Shown piece by piece: positions 25,049 to 33,159 of a DNA stretch of 33,159 bases. The first letter of the stretch is position 1; every line of letters starts with the position of its first letter. The translations under genes and the position numbers were made by a program. Origin of the DNA: Desulfobacterales bacterium HSG2 (GTDB taxonomy: Bacteria; Desulfobacterota; Desulfobacteria; Desulfobacterales; 4be13); assembly GCA_030378035.1 (NCBI GenBank), contig JAUCGI010000051.1:1-33159 (forward strand), read 5' to 3'. The notes beneath the pieces were generated by a model that searched no databases, was not told where the DNA came from, and saw only the letters and a list, made by a program, of their open reading frames with translations.

Positions 25049-25436
25049 GTTTGATCCTCTGCTTCTCTTTGGGCGTCACACAGGTGCCTTTGGCCCTGCA
25101 CACCAACACAGGCTCCTCCAGCACACTGGCCGCGGTTTCGTTGAATTCCGGCGAGGGCGTGATGACTTTCCATGCCTCAAACTCCATCTCTCTGGAGGTG
25201 TTGCCGACCTTGACGATCTTGCCGACCGCCTCAATATAGTCTCCCGCGTTCACCGGTGCGAGAAATTCCACGGCACTGTAGGCTCGAAACAATCCCTCAT
25301 CACCGTCATAACGTATCAGGAGTTCTGTTGCCACATCGCCGAACAGATTCAGCATCTTCGCACCGTCAACAAGATTTCCCGCATAGTGGGCGTCGTGCAT
25401 GCTCATTCTCAGTCTGATTTTCACTTCTTCTGTCAT
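25041..25436 (-). CDS. kal: 3-aminobutyryl-CoA ammonia-lyase
   Basis: Kal removes ammonia from 3-aminobutyryl-CoA to give crotonyl-CoA. This 131-residue protein has the hot-dog-fold pattern of the family: [22 protein letters not shown] at the N-terminus, then [21 protein letters not shown] and [11 protein letters not shown]. Length is right for the family. Its ATG overlaps the kamE stop (ATGA) and its end overlaps the kce start by 8 bases, indicating coupled translation. AAAAGG lies about eight bases before the start. Confidence is high because of both sequence and position. Confidence 0.94.
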   Translation of the reverse strand: MTEEVKIRLRMSMHDAHYAGNLVDGAKMLNLFGDVATELLIRYDGDEGLFRAYSAVEFLAPVNAGDYIEAVGKIVKVGNTSREMEFEAWKVITPSPEFNETAASVLEEPVLVCRAKGTCVTPKEKQRIKHD

Positions 25437-26179
25437 GATTCAATTCCTTTTCTTTCCAACAAGGTGGTAATAATATAAGATGCCACATGAGAGGGCAGGG
25501 TTCCCGGTCCGAATCCCGCGTCATATCCGAGTTCCACAGCAAGTTCGTTTGTGATTCTCGGTCCGCCCGCGATGATCAGAAATCGGTTGCGAAGATTCTC
25601 CGCCTCCAGAAGCTCCATGAATTCGGTGAAGTTTCGGATATGAGCGTCTTTCTGCGTGACCGTCTGGGAAACCAGAATCGCGTCCGCGTCTGTCTCAAGG
25701 ACTTTCTGAAGCAGCTCTTCGGAGGAAACCTGCGCGCCCATGTTAAAGGCACTGATCTCCGGATACCGCTCCAGACCGTAATCCATGTTGTATCCCTTCA
25801 TGTTCATGATGGCATCAATGCCCACGGTGTGGGCATCCGTCCCGATGGTCGCGCCGACCACGGAAAGCCGGCGGTTCAGTTTTGTTTTGATAAGATCGTT
25901 GACTTCATAGAAATCCATCTCCTTGGTTTTCACTTCCGCGACTTCCACCGTGGCATAATCCAGCGTTGGCACGGCCCTGGCATAGACCACAAAAAAGGTG
26001 AAATTCTCCGCGATCTTCTCGGCGCAGGCAACCGAGACATTTTCAAAGCCGAGCTTTGAAACATACAGCTCCGCTCCCTTCTTTGCTCTCGGCCCGTTCT
26101 CAACAGGGAGGGTGAACGACAACTGCACAATGCCGTCATTCAGCGTGTCGCCATAAGGCTTAATCCGTTCTTCACTCAT
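25433..26179 (-). CDS. kamE: Lysine 5,6-aminomutase beta subunit
   Basis: KamE is the cobalamin- and PLP-binding subunit of lysine 5,6-aminomutase, which moves the terminal amino group of beta-lysine or D-lysine to the adjacent carbon. The 248-residue protein has the base-off B12 motif DAHTVG with His117, and Lys128 (NMKG) eleven residues later, the spacing expected for the Lys that binds PLP. The Rossmann-like core [16 protein letters not shown] and LIIAGGPRI follow. AAGGAG precedes the ATG at 26179, which overlaps kamD by 8 bases. It is part of a tightly overlapping four-gene unit. Confidence 0.96.
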   Translation of the reverse strand: MSEERIKPYGDTLNDGIVQLSFTLPVENGPRAKKGAELYVSKLGFENVSVACAEKIAENFTFFVVYARAVPTLDYATVEVAEVKTKEMDFYEVNDLIKTKLNRRLSVVGATIGTDAHTVGIDAIMNMKGYNMDYGLERYPEISAFNMGAQVSSEELLQKVLETDADAILVSQTVTQKDAHIRNFTEFMELLEAENLRNRFLIIAGGPRITNELAVELGYDAGFGPGTLPSHVASYIITTLLERKGIES

Positions 26180-27734
26180 AAATCACTCCTTCCGCTTCCA
26201 GTTGTTCCATAACAGGATTGGAATATTCGGGCCCTTTTTCAAAAACATCGGCAAGCCCTTTGCCACCATCCTCCTGTCTGCTGATATCCGCAAATTTTCC
26301 CTGGGCAATCCCTTCCATGAGGCCAGTTTCCCTGAGCGATTTCAGAAAGTTTTCCGCCTCATCCAGCACCTGTTGGGCCCGTTTTGCGACAATGCCTTCT
26401 TCTTTAAACTCAACTTCGTCGCCCAGATCTCTGGCAACATTGAACACATAGTTGATACTCGAAAGCGACATATACCGATCCTGCATCAACGGCGTGTGAA
26501 TCGCCTCGGTGAGAAGACCGGAGAGATGGATGCCCTGATTCGTGAACACAGAGGCCAGGTTGAACAGGGTGTCCAGACAGTGAGAATAAAAAATATCGGT
26601 CTGCATATATTTTGTGGGCGGCATGTATTTCAGGGGCGCGTTGGGGAACAACTGTCGTGCCAGTTGCGCATGGGCAATCTCATACAAAAAAGCGTTCTCA
26701 ATCTTGGGACTGATTTCAAACGCATGGCCCAGCCCGAGCAGATCATCGGTCAGCAGGGCATTTTTGGCCATGGCCTCATTGATCAGTTGGGACGCGGTGA
26801 CTGTGTATGCGTTATCCATGGCGTCGGAAGTTGTGAGGTAGTTATCCTCGCCGGTGTTGATGATGATTTTCGCGCGTGAGCAGATCAGCCGGCTGAAATA
26901 CTGGTCAACAAAGGTGCGCTTCATGTTGATGTCGCGGAACAGGATGCCGTACATGGAATCGTTCAGCAGCATGTCCAGGTCCTCTATCGCTGCGGCCGCG
27001 GCGATTTCAGCCATGCAAAGCCCGGATGCGTAATTCACCAGACGGATGTAACGGCCTTCTTTTTCGGATGCCTCATCGAGTGCCTTTCGCATGATTCTGA
27101 AATTTTCCTGGGTGGCATACGTTCCGCCGAATCCTTCGGTGGTCGCGCCGAAGGGAACATAGTCCAGAAGCGACTGGGCCGTGCTTCGGATCACAGCGAT
27201 GATATCCGAACCTGCGAGAACAGCGGCTTTTGCCTGGGTGCGGTCTTCATAAATATTTCCGGTTGCAACGATCATGTACCGCCAGGGCTGCCGAGGCAGG
27301 GGGCATTTCTTATGCTTCTCCTGCTTTCTTTTCCGGCTCGTGTCCATCACGGCAACCGCGTGCTGGGCGAGTTCTTTCTCTTTTCTGACAATATCGGCGT
27401 GGGAAAATTTGCTCAGATTGCCGAAATCCGTTTTTTCCTGCTCGATGAGTTCCGCGGTGGTCTGTGCGTCTCTGCCGGATTCGATCATAGCCGCGGCAAA
27501 CGCACGGGATACGCCGGATTCCAGACCGTGCTTCTCCTGCAAAATCTCAACCAGTCTGTTGGGAAGCGGTGTTCCCTCGCTGTCAACGCCATCAACGCCG
27601 TACAGTCGGAGAATCGTTCTTTCCACGGAAACAGAGGAATGTTTCTGAATAATCCCCTGAACCTGATCGGCAATCTCCTTTGCCAGTTGTTTGACCCGGC
27701 CCGTCTGTTCCGGATTTAACGGGATTTTTGCCAT
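26172..27734 (-). CDS. kamD: Lysine 5,6-aminomutase alpha subunit
   Basis: KamD forms the TIM-barrel catalytic subunit of lysine 5,6-aminomutase with KamE. The protein is 520 residues, the normal length. Recognisable family segments are DIIAVIRSTAQSLLDYVPFG, TTEGFGGTYATQENFRIMRK, IRLVNYASGLCMAEIA and NTGEDNYLTTSDA. The start at 27734 (MAKIPLNPEQ) is preferred because AAAGGAG lies five to six bases upstream; the longer frame to 27791 begins in AT-rich repeat-flanked DNA. It is the first gene of the kamD-kamE-kal-kce unit, separated from the upstream aminotransferase by 523 bases of repeats and a mobile element, so it probably has its own promoter. Confidence 0.96.
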   Translation of the reverse strand: MAKIPLNPEQTGRVKQLAKEIADQVQGIIQKHSSVSVERTILRLYGVDGVDSEGTPLPNRLVEILQEKHGLESGVSRAFAAAMIESGRDAQTTAELIEQEKTDFGNLSKFSHADIVRKEKELAQHAVAVMDTSRKRKQEKHKKCPLPRQPWRYMIVATGNIYEDRTQAKAAVLAGSDIIAVIRSTAQSLLDYVPFGATTEGFGGTYATQENFRIMRKALDEASEKEGRYIRLVNYASGLCMAEIAAAAAIEDLDMLLNDSMYGILFRDINMKRTFVDQYFSRLICSRAKIIINTGEDNYLTTSDAMDNAYTVTASQLINEAMAKNALLTDDLLGLGHAFEISPKIENAFLYEIAHAQLARQLFPNAPLKYMPPTKYMQTDIFYSHCLDTLFNLASVFTNQGIHLSGLLTEAIHTPLMQDRYMSLSSINYVFNVARDLGDEVEFKEEGIVAKRAQQVLDEAENFLKSLRETGLMEGIAQGKFADISRQEDGGKGLADVFEKGPEYSNPVMEQLEAEGVIYE

Positions 27735-27799
27735 GTTTTCTCCTTTCATTATAATTATCTTGCCATAAATTTTTCTGTATTGTCGTCTCATGCAACTTT

Positions 27800-27950
27800 T
27801 TCAAAACACAGGGAACACAGAGAATTCACAGAGAGCCGCGGAGTCTCTGCACCTCTGTGTTTATAAGGTTGCACATCGCGTGTATTCACCTTTGTGCCTC
27901 TGTGCCTTTGTGTGAAATATAAAAATCTGAAAAATTTTTGACCGGGTACT
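27800..27950. repeat. Dispersed CACAGAG / CTCTGTG repeats, copy 3
   Basis: AACACAGGGAACACAGAG ... CTGCACCTCTGTGT forms an inverted pair at about 27805-27862. The TTTGTGCCTCTGTGCC repeat follows at 27890-27945. No gene is seen between 27735 and 28257. Confidence 0.7.
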
Positions 27951-27973
27951 TATCTTCGTGGTTTAATATAATT

Positions 27974-28117
27974 GGGGACTCGAAAAAAACGCATTCCCCA
28001 TTTTTTATTATATCACACAAAGGCACAAAGGCACAAAGAAAGGCACAGAGTGAAATCCGCTTATTCCGTTTCTGAGGATCCGGATGTCTTTTGGGGAATG
28101 CGTTTTTTCCGAGCCCC
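27974..28117. mobile_element. MITE-like element with GGGGACTCG ends
   Basis: Terminal inverted repeats of 26-27 bp lie at 27974-28000 and 28092-28117, sharing AAAAAACGCATTCCCCA with two or three differences near the tip. TAATATAATT occurs at 27964-27973 and 28118-28127, a perfect 10-bp direct repeat that looks like a target duplication. The interior carries an inverted fragment of the CACAAAGGCACAAAG dispersed repeat and no gene. Confidence 0.82.
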
Positions 28118-28159
28118 TAATATAATTGAAAGTACCCGACCATAAGTTTTTTTGTTCTC

Positions 28160-28222
28160 ACCTTTGTGCCTCTGTGCCTTTGTGTGAGATATAAAATGCC
28201 GAAAAACTTATGGCCAACTACT
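28160..28222. repeat. Dispersed TTTGTGCCTCTGTGCC repeat, copy 4
   Basis: CACCTTTGTGCCTCTGTGCC, TGAGATATAAAATGCCG and AACTTATGGCCAACTA repeat the pattern of 23797-23860. Together with the copy at 27890 it brackets the mobile element at 27974. Confidence 0.78.
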
Positions 28223-28257
28223 TAATCAGCAATTCTTCATCATACAATGACTTCTCA

Positions 28258-29376
28258 TCACATTTCCTTTTTCAAAAATAACACCAGCCTGTCAACAACT
28301 TCCGGCAGATTTTTTCTGCCAAAACCGATTCTGAAATTTTTCTGATAAGATGAGTCATACATTGCCCCGGGCATCAGCAACACGCCAGATCCTTTGACAA
28401 GTCTGTCGCAAAATGCTTCTGCATCCCCATTGTCTGCCAATGAGGGAAAGGCAATCGGCCCTGCTTTCGGCTTATGCCAGTTGAAAACGCTTTGATGCCT
28501 TTCAAAAAAGCGATCCAGCACGTTCAGATTGTCCGAGATGATCTTTTTGTTTCTCCGGATCAGTTGATCTTTATGCCTGAGTCCCAGCGTCGCCAGAAAT
28601 TCGCCCGGTGCGCTGCTGCATATTGTGGTATAATCTTTGAAAGCAGCCATTTTGTCATAGACCGCTTTGTTTTTCGTGGCAATCCACCCGATACGCAGGC
28701 CGGCCAGGCCGAAGCTCTTTGACATGACACCCAGGGAGACCGCTTTGTCATTGAGATCGCAAAAGGACGGCATCCGATCCTTTTCGTCGTACTCCAAAAA
28801 TTTATAGACTTCATCTGAGAAGATGGTGAAGCCATGCTTTTCAGAAAGATCGCTGATTTCGGAGCATTTTTCTTCCGGCAGAATATAGCCGGTGGGATTG
28901 TGGGGACAGTTGATCACAACCGCTTTTGTATTTTCCCGCAAATTCTCTTTTAAAAAGTCCGTATCCATCGCCCATCTGTCTGCTTCATGAGTCTTCCACT
29001 GGGTCACTTCGCACCCGATACTCTTCGCAATCTCAGCCAGAGACTGGTAACAGGGCCAGTGAACAATGACATGATCCCCTTTTTCCAGAACCACGTTCAT
29101 GAAGATGAAAATCGCTTCTTCCGCGCCGCTGTGAACCATGACATGATCCGGTTCAATTCCATTGTATAAGGAAGCAATCTCTTTTCTCAGGTCCGGGCTT
29201 CCGAGGGATTCCGTATAGCCCAGCCACAAATCATTGAATTCATCCGCCGCCCCCGATTCCATTTCCAGCAGTTCACGAACAGAAAAAGACTCGCAGTCTG
29301 AACAGCAAAGAAGATAAGGCGCGGTAAATTCATATTTGGCGAAATATCTTTCTAATTTAAAATGAGGTATTTTCAT
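28258..29376 (-). CDS. Class I/II PLP-dependent aminotransferase
   Basis: This 372-residue fold-type I aminotransferase has NCPHNPTGYIL near residues 156-166, SDEVYKFLEY near 187-196, the PLP lysine K220 in SKSFGLAGLRIGW, and FRIGFGR near the C-terminus. The substrate cannot be inferred; the N-terminus is shorter than in many class I enzymes. It lies between kamC and kamD on the same strand, so a role in lysine or related amino-acid catabolism, for example nitrogen transfer to 2-oxoglutarate, is plausible. It is separated from kamC by a heptamer block and from kamD by 523 bases, so its link to the cluster is positional only. No clear Shine-Dalgarno precedes the ATG at 29376. Confidence 0.88.
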   Translation of the reverse strand: MKIPHFKLERYFAKYEFTAPYLLCCSDCESFSVRELLEMESGAADEFNDLWLGYTESLGSPDLRKEIASLYNGIEPDHVMVHSGAEEAIFIFMNVVLEKGDHVIVHWPCYQSLAEIAKSIGCEVTQWKTHEADRWAMDTDFLKENLRENTKAVVINCPHNPTGYILPEEKCSEISDLSEKHGFTIFSDEVYKFLEYDEKDRMPSFCDLNDKAVSLGVMSKSFGLAGLRIGWIATKNKAVYDKMAAFKDYTTICSSAPGEFLATLGLRHKDQLIRRNKKIISDNLNVLDRFFERHQSVFNWHKPKAGPIAFPSLADNGDAEAFCDRLVKGSGVLLMPGAMYDSSYQKNFRIGFGRKNLPEVVDRLVLFLKKEM

Positions 29377-29386
29377 GGTATATATT

Positions 29387-29491
29387 TGTCCGTTGTTTGT
29401 TGTCCGTTGTCCGTTGTCCGTATTGTCCGTTGTCTGTTACCACGGACCACGGACCACGGACCACGGACCACTGACAACGGACCACTAACCA
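29387..29491. repeat. Heptamer block with complementary arms (TCCGTTG / GGACCAC)
   Basis: On the + strand the left arm (29387-29437) is TTGTCCG words and the right arm (29440-29491) is ACGGACC, CTGACAACGG and ACTAACC words. The TAG stop of kamC (29492-29494) sits in the same word series. The words match those at 578 and 17004. Confidence 0.85.
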
Positions 29492-31066
29492 CTAACCAAG
29501 CTTCAGACGAATTTTTTCTTTGGCTGATTCGGCCAAAGGAAAATGAAGAGCGACATACAAGGGTTTTCTGCTCTCTTTCAATGCCTCGTCAATGGTGTCC
29601 GGCAAAATTCTTTCTAATTGGTAAGGAATTCTGCTGAGTAAATCCTCAAATGTGAGATTCGATGCCGCTCCCTGTTCAAACGCGGCGTCTTTCATCCGAA
29701 AGAGGGATATGTCAGGGACTCGGAGCACCTCCGGATAATGAGAGGTGCAAAAAAAGAGAGCCTCTTTCCCGGAAAATTCTGAAAGAAAGATTCCGGAAAG
29801 TTCTGCTCCGCTCACAGGGTCGGTGGACTGGAACAGCTCATCTGCTAGGACGTAAGCAGAGGGAGAGATGTCTCTGGTGAAAAACTGAATCTCCTCTCCG
29901 AAACTGGACAGATTTTTCCGGATGTCGCCGGATGTCCTCAGATTTATTTCCACCTGGCCCGGGAAATGGAGCCGAACGGCCTCCGCGGGTACGGGAAGCC
30001 CCATCCGGATCGCTGTCAGATGAAAATAGAGGGTTTTTAGAACCGTTGTCTTGCCAGTCATATTGGCACCGAATAAGAGATTTGATCCCTGATCCAAGTC
30101 AAGATTCAGCGGAACATATTCCCTTATCTGGTTTTTCAGGCACGGCAGAGCCGCTTGTCTGATCTTGCATCCGAACTCAGCCTGAAACTCCGGTAAGCAG
30201 AAGGAATAACGATTTTTGACCCACAGCAGTGCGTAATAATAGACGCGCTGTTTTCGTTTTTCATAATAAACGCTGAATTCATCAGAGAGCGGGCCCAGTT
30301 TTTTGTTTATTCTTTCCAGTTTTTTTTCCATCAACTGGCCGAAGCTTTGGGCCAGCGCATCTTTCTCCGTGATCATTGTTTCAACGGATATGGGCAGACG
30401 AAAATCAATGAGGCGGACATTTTGCCTGTCCGTCACAGAGAGCAGCTTGCAATTCAGTATCTTTGAGAGGTTTTCATTCTGCGAATCCGTCTCTTTGGGA
30501 TAAGGGTAGATCATTCTGAGGCCGGTTTCCGCATATATGTCATTCTCATATCGGGTCAGTTCGGCCCTCAGTTGTTGCTCAAGCGTCTCGATTTGTTCGG
30601 AAATTGTCCGCTCCTCGGATGTATGACGCAGCGCGGAAAATCCGTTTTTCATCTCATTTTCAAGAATTGCCTGGATGCCAGCGCAGGATTCATTCAGCTC
30701 CGGGGCCAGGGGGCAGTTGGCTTCAAGTTCCGTGAAACGCTGATTTTCAGAGACAAATCTGCCTAAGCTGTAAAGGTGAAACTGCTCCAGACTCCGATCT
30801 TTGAAAAAAGGCATCAGAGAATCCAGTAGCGGCAATTTGCGGCTTTGTGCAATAAGACGCTCAATATCCAGTTCCCCCTGTTCAATCCGGGCCTGAAAAT
30901 CGCAAAGCCGCTTAAAATGCGATGTTCCCTCTTCCTGATTCATGGGATGCAGGATTTTGCGGGGAAGCAGAGGCAGTTTTATGTCAAAGAGCGACAGGAA
31001 TCCTTTAAAATCAAGTTCTTCTGTTAAATCGTCGGATACGATTTTTTGTTCAAATTCCAATTTCAT
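29492..31066 (-). CDS. kamC: MutS-like ATPase, lysine 5,6-aminomutase reactivase subunit KamC
   Basis: This 524-residue protein has a C-terminal MutS-type ABC ATPase: Walker A GANMTGKTT near residue 333, a signature-like NLSSFGEEI, and Walker B YVLADELFQSTDP. It lacks the MutS mismatch-recognition domain. In lysine fermenters a MutS-like gene (kamC) is paired with an ATP-binding gene (kamB), and the pair is thought to reactivate lysine 5,6-aminomutase after loss or damage of its adenosylcobalamin. The order kamB-kamC followed by kamD-kamE fits that. It overlaps kamB by 17 bases. The reactivase role is family knowledge, not shown by the sequence. Its stop codon lies in a repeat block. Confidence 0.9.
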   Translation of the reverse strand: MKLEFEQKIVSDDLTEELDFKGFLSLFDIKLPLLPRKILHPMNQEEGTSHFKRLCDFQARIEQGELDIERLIAQSRKLPLLDSLMPFFKDRSLEQFHLYSLGRFVSENQRFTELEANCPLAPELNESCAGIQAILENEMKNGFSALRHTSEERTISEQIETLEQQLRAELTRYENDIYAETGLRMIYPYPKETDSQNENLSKILNCKLLSVTDRQNVRLIDFRLPISVETMITEKDALAQSFGQLMEKKLERINKKLGPLSDEFSVYYEKRKQRVYYYALLWVKNRYSFCLPEFQAEFGCKIRQAALPCLKNQIREYVPLNLDLDQGSNLLFGANMTGKTTVLKTLYFHLTAIRMGLPVPAEAVRLHFPGQVEINLRTSGDIRKNLSSFGEEIQFFTRDISPSAYVLADELFQSTDPVSGAELSGIFLSEFSGKEALFFCTSHYPEVLRVPDISLFRMKDAAFEQGAASNLTFEDLLSRIPYQLERILPDTIDEALKESRKPLYVALHFPLAESAKEKIRLKLG

Positions 31067-32039
31067 GAGGGTCTTCTCTAAAAAGGTTATGAAACGGTAT
31101 GTTTCCGGGAATCGTCAGCATGTTGGTTTTATCCTGTGCCCGGGTATCCTGTTTCAGAAAAATCTTCCGCACTGTGACAGGATGGAGCAGGAGAATTTCC
31201 GGTGCAAAGCGTCTTCCGTGATTTTCACGGACCGACACGTTCTGATAAAGGGTGAAATTATCGAGAACAATGTTTAAGTGCCTAAACGGCGACAGAAATG
31301 TGAAAAGCGATTTTGAAAGCGCGCCGTTCAGGTAAAGAAAATGGTTCGCATTCTTATATTTCAGGCATGCATTTTTCAGGTCCGCATCAAGGGAAGGGAT
31401 TTTGTTCCCATGATAAAGAACCTGATGGTTCTCATCCGTCAGAAGTGATTTTGTATCCTGTTTCCGAGCCGCTTTCAGAAAACTTTTCTCGTATGCGGAA
31501 CAGACCGGAAAGGAGAGAGAGGAAAGCAGGTCTTTTGCTTTCTGAAGCTGCTCCTTCCGGTCTGAAACAAGAAGCGCGAAATAAAACGCGTCACTGATGT
31601 CAGGATGGGCCAGAAACTGCCTGTCAACGGAGCCGTCAATCAGCAGACAGGTTTTGGGAAAAATATCTTTCAGAATCGTTTTCAATCGGAGCATTTCCTG
31701 TTTGTTGTTAGGCCCTTCAACGACGATATGAAAATCAGAGAGGCATTTTCCCAGGATATAAAGTTTGTTAAAATCGCTGAAGCTGAAGCAGATTTCATAT
31801 TTTCCCGTGTGTCCCCTCAGATGTTCGCCGGCAGTGACAAAACAACTGTTTTTGTAAATGCGAATTCTGGGTTTGGGATGCCCTTCATACATGTCAATCT
31901 CTTCTCCGTTGATCCCGATGGAAGTCAGACAAACCCGCGTCTCCGTCCCGGCGATCTCCCAAAGCCTTCTGTAAACAAAATTGAGCGCGGTTGTTTTTCC
32001 CGCGTTTTTATCTGAACCGATAAATGAAAATGTTTTCAT
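31050..32039 (-). CDS. kamB: P-loop protein, lysine 5,6-aminomutase reactivase subunit KamB
   Basis: The N-terminus MKTFSFIGSDKNAGKTT holds a P-loop (residues 8-17) of the MobB/CobQ-like type, followed by RVCLTSIGINGEE. The middle has FHIVVEGPNNKQEM and CLLIDGSVDRQFLAHPDISDAF, typical of KamB. At 329 residues its length fits. It is translated just before kamC with a 17-base overlap, and the two are expected to act together on KamDE. A weak GGAC lies directly before the ATG at 32039. Upstream is a long hexamer repeat block with no gene, so its promoter must lie in or beyond that block. Confidence 0.9.
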   Translation of the reverse strand: MKTFSFIGSDKNAGKTTALNFVYRRLWEIAGTETRVCLTSIGINGEEIDMYEGHPKPRIRIYKNSCFVTAGEHLRGHTGKYEICFSFSDFNKLYILGKCLSDFHIVVEGPNNKQEMLRLKTILKDIFPKTCLLIDGSVDRQFLAHPDISDAFYFALLVSDRKEQLQKAKDLLSSLSFPVCSAYEKSFLKAARKQDTKSLLTDENHQVLYHGNKIPSLDADLKNACLKYKNANHFLYLNGALSKSLFTFLSPFRHLNIVLDNFTLYQNVSVRENHGRRFAPEILLLHPVTVRKIFLKQDTRAQDKTNMLTIPGNIPFHNLFREDPHEIGI

Positions 32040-32054
32040 GTCCGTCTTTCATAA

Positions 32055-32424
32055 ATTCTACTCTTGCTCTTGCTCTTTATCTTGCTCTTTATCTTGCTCT
32101 TGCTCTTTATCTTGCTCTTGCTCTTTATCTTGCTCTTTATCTTGCTCTTGCTCTTTATCTTGCTCTTTCTCTTTATCTTGCTCTTTATCTTGCTCTTGCT
32201 CTTTATCTTGCTCTTGCTCTTTATCTTGCTCTTGCTCTTTATCCTGCTCTTGCTCTTTATCTTGCTCTTGCTCTTTATCTTGCTCTTGCTCTTTATCTTG
32301 CTCTTGCTCTTTATCTTGCTCTTGCTCTTTATCTTGCTCTTTATCTCTTGCTCCTACCCATATCCATTTGATAAAGAGCAAGATAAAGATAAAGAGCAAG
32401 AGCAAGAGTTTTAAGTTTACACTT
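32055..32424. mobile_element. Long hexamer block related to the ATAAGTGTAAACT elements
   Basis: About 290 bp (32055-32346) alternate CTTGCT and CTTTAT words, followed by a unique centre near 32347-32371 and a short complementary arm of GATAAA and GAGCAA words. The right end TTAAGTTTACACTT (32411-32424) matches the terminal repeat of the elements at 4547 and 21127. The left end (near ATAAATTCTACT, 32051) is degenerate. It is an expanded or decayed relative, filling the gap upstream of kamB. Confidence 0.72.
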
Positions 32425-32426
32425 CT

Positions 32427-32990
32427 TTATTTATTCAATATGCCTTTCAATATGGAAAAAATATCTTTCAAATCTTCCGGAAACCGGAACGTATGGATGT
32501 CTTTCACCAAATGTTTGCTTTCCCTCTCCAATATCGCAAATCGCCAGACTTCTCCGATACTGATGGCACCGTGCAGAATATGCGGAGAATCCTCATTCTC
32601 CTCATATTTGTCAACAGCGATCATTTCCGCGGCCAACTGGTTAAAGCCTTTTTCCAAATCCCCTTTTTTGGCTTCGATCACGATCAGTTCCTGTTTTGAG
32701 CGAAAAAAATAATCAATCAGGCCGCTTAATCGTTCATCCACGTCAACAGGATATTCAATGTTCAGTCTGGCATCGGTCGTTCTCAGAACCCCGTGTAACA
32801 CAGGGGCAATCATCAGCTCTCTCTTGGCTGTTTCCGAATTCACGGAGACTTTGGGAATGACGGCATAATATGAGGAACGCAGATTCTCAATCAGCTCCTC
32901 ATCTGTTTCCGCGCTGACCGGAAGCTTGATTTCCTGTGTTGAAAATGAATAGCCGAGTTCGGCGACGATCTCCTCAGTGGGATGCCTCAT
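32427..32990 (-). CDS. Small PD-(D/E)XK nuclease-like protein of unknown function
   Basis: This is a 187-residue protein. Residues near 100-140 read RLSGLIDYFF ... LIVIEAKKGDLEKGFNQLAAEM, with the Asp, the Glu-x-Lys and the downstream Gln spaced as in PD-(D/E)XK nuclease folds. Similar small proteins are annotated as hypothetical or as restriction-like. The start at 32990 is chosen because GGAGG lies seven bases upstream; the longer frame to 33062 runs into palindromic DNA. The gene stands alone, with a repeat block at its 3' end and structured repeats at its 5' side. No partner methylase or specificity gene is in the window. Confidence 0.7.
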   Translation of the reverse strand: MRHPTEEIVAELGYSFSTQEIKLPVSAETDEELIENLRSSYYAVIPKVSVNSETAKRELMIAPVLHGVLRTTDARLNIEYPVDVDERLSGLIDYFFRSKQELIVIEAKKGDLEKGFNQLAAEMIAVDKYEENEDSPHILHGAISIGEVWRFAILERESKHLVKDIHTFRFPEDLKDIFSILKGILNK

Positions 32991-33000
32991 TATCAGCCTC

Positions 33001-33159
33001 CAGTAAGTTCGTAGTTCCGCCTTCAGGCGGTCCCCCCGCTTATGCCAGTTCCCCGGCAGCAATGGTTCGGATTTAGCAATCCGAACCGAGCGGGGCGGAG
33101 CGGATGCTTCTGCCGATTTCCGCCCCGCAGCAATGGTTCGGATTTAGCAATCCGAACCG
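33001..33159. repeat. Palindromic repeat cluster at the window end
   Basis: GGTTCGGATT-TAGC-AATCCGAACC is a perfect 10-bp-stem hairpin at 33064-33087 and again at 33135-33158. Between them GCGGGGCGGA (33090-33099) and TCCGCCCCGC (33119-33128) pair with each other. A GTTCGTAGTTCC word at about 33008 also occurs at 4250. The cluster is cut by the window edge. Confidence 0.75.

Noticed and set aside
27735-27775. Promoter with TATAAT just upstream of kamD
   Set aside because: The TATAAT lies too close to the start (it would leave a leader of a few bases) and no -35 match lies at the right distance.
27735-28257. Cobalamin riboswitch upstream of the B12-dependent kamDE genes
   Set aside because: No B12-box-like conserved motif could be seen; the region is explained by dispersed repeats and one mobile element.
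32024-32414. Apparent membrane-like or charged repeat proteins (LALALYL, DKEQEQ) in the hexamer block
   Set aside because: These are frame translations of CTTGCT/CTTTAT words on both strands.

Overview
The window looks like a chromosomal segment of a Gram-negative anaerobe, most likely a Desulfobacterota member close to Desulfobacteraceae. This is inferred from the mix of a lysine-fermentation cluster, a large chemosensory operon, MJ0042 zinc-ribbon and DUF4388 proteins, and heavy dispersed repeats. No rRNA or other marker gene is present to prove it. No tRNA, rRNA or CRISPR array was seen.

Layout. (1) 1-1792: rplS-rnhB-yraN, a conserved housekeeping order. (2) 1793-4945: tnpB remnants, a zinc-ribbon/CAP-like/DUF4388 protein, and about 0.9 kb of non-coding DNA packed with palindromic repeats and two small TIR-bounded elements. 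(3) 4946-20928: a chemosensory operon all on the + strand with the gene set of the Pseudomonas Wsp system: CheW (WspB-like), CheR-TPR (WspC), CheW with a Cys-rich N-terminus (WspD), CheA-REC hybrid (WspE), an orphan periplasmic binding protein, a dCache receptor, a WspA-type receptor, CheB (WspF), a response regulator and an MBL-fold protein. The regulator has a WspR-like receiver, but a class III nucleotide cyclase stands where WspR has its GGDEF domain. The likely output is therefore cAMP or cGMP rather than c-di-GMP. (4) 20932-23635 (-): a pentapeptide-TIR-CAP-DUF4388 protein and a translationally coupled small gene that was broken by a 137-bp mobile element. (5) 24227-32039 (-): kamB, kamC, an aminotransferase, kamD, kamE, kal and kce, which are lysine 5,6-aminomutase, its reactivase and two later steps of lysine fermentation. 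kamA and kdd are not in the window. (6) 32427-32990 (-): a small PD-(D/E)XK-like protein.

The most unusual non-coding feature is that many intergenic gaps are filled from stop codon to next start codon with blocks of 6-8 bp words (mostly heptamers). The word differs between loci, and most blocks carry complementary arms that could fold into long hairpins. Separately, at least four short elements with terminal inverted repeats are present, three of them with flanking direct repeats of 8-12 bp that look like target-site duplications. One of them interrupts a gene whose frame is exactly restored when the element and one duplication are removed. Palindromic repeat copies have also been absorbed in frame into the CheW and CheA linkers.
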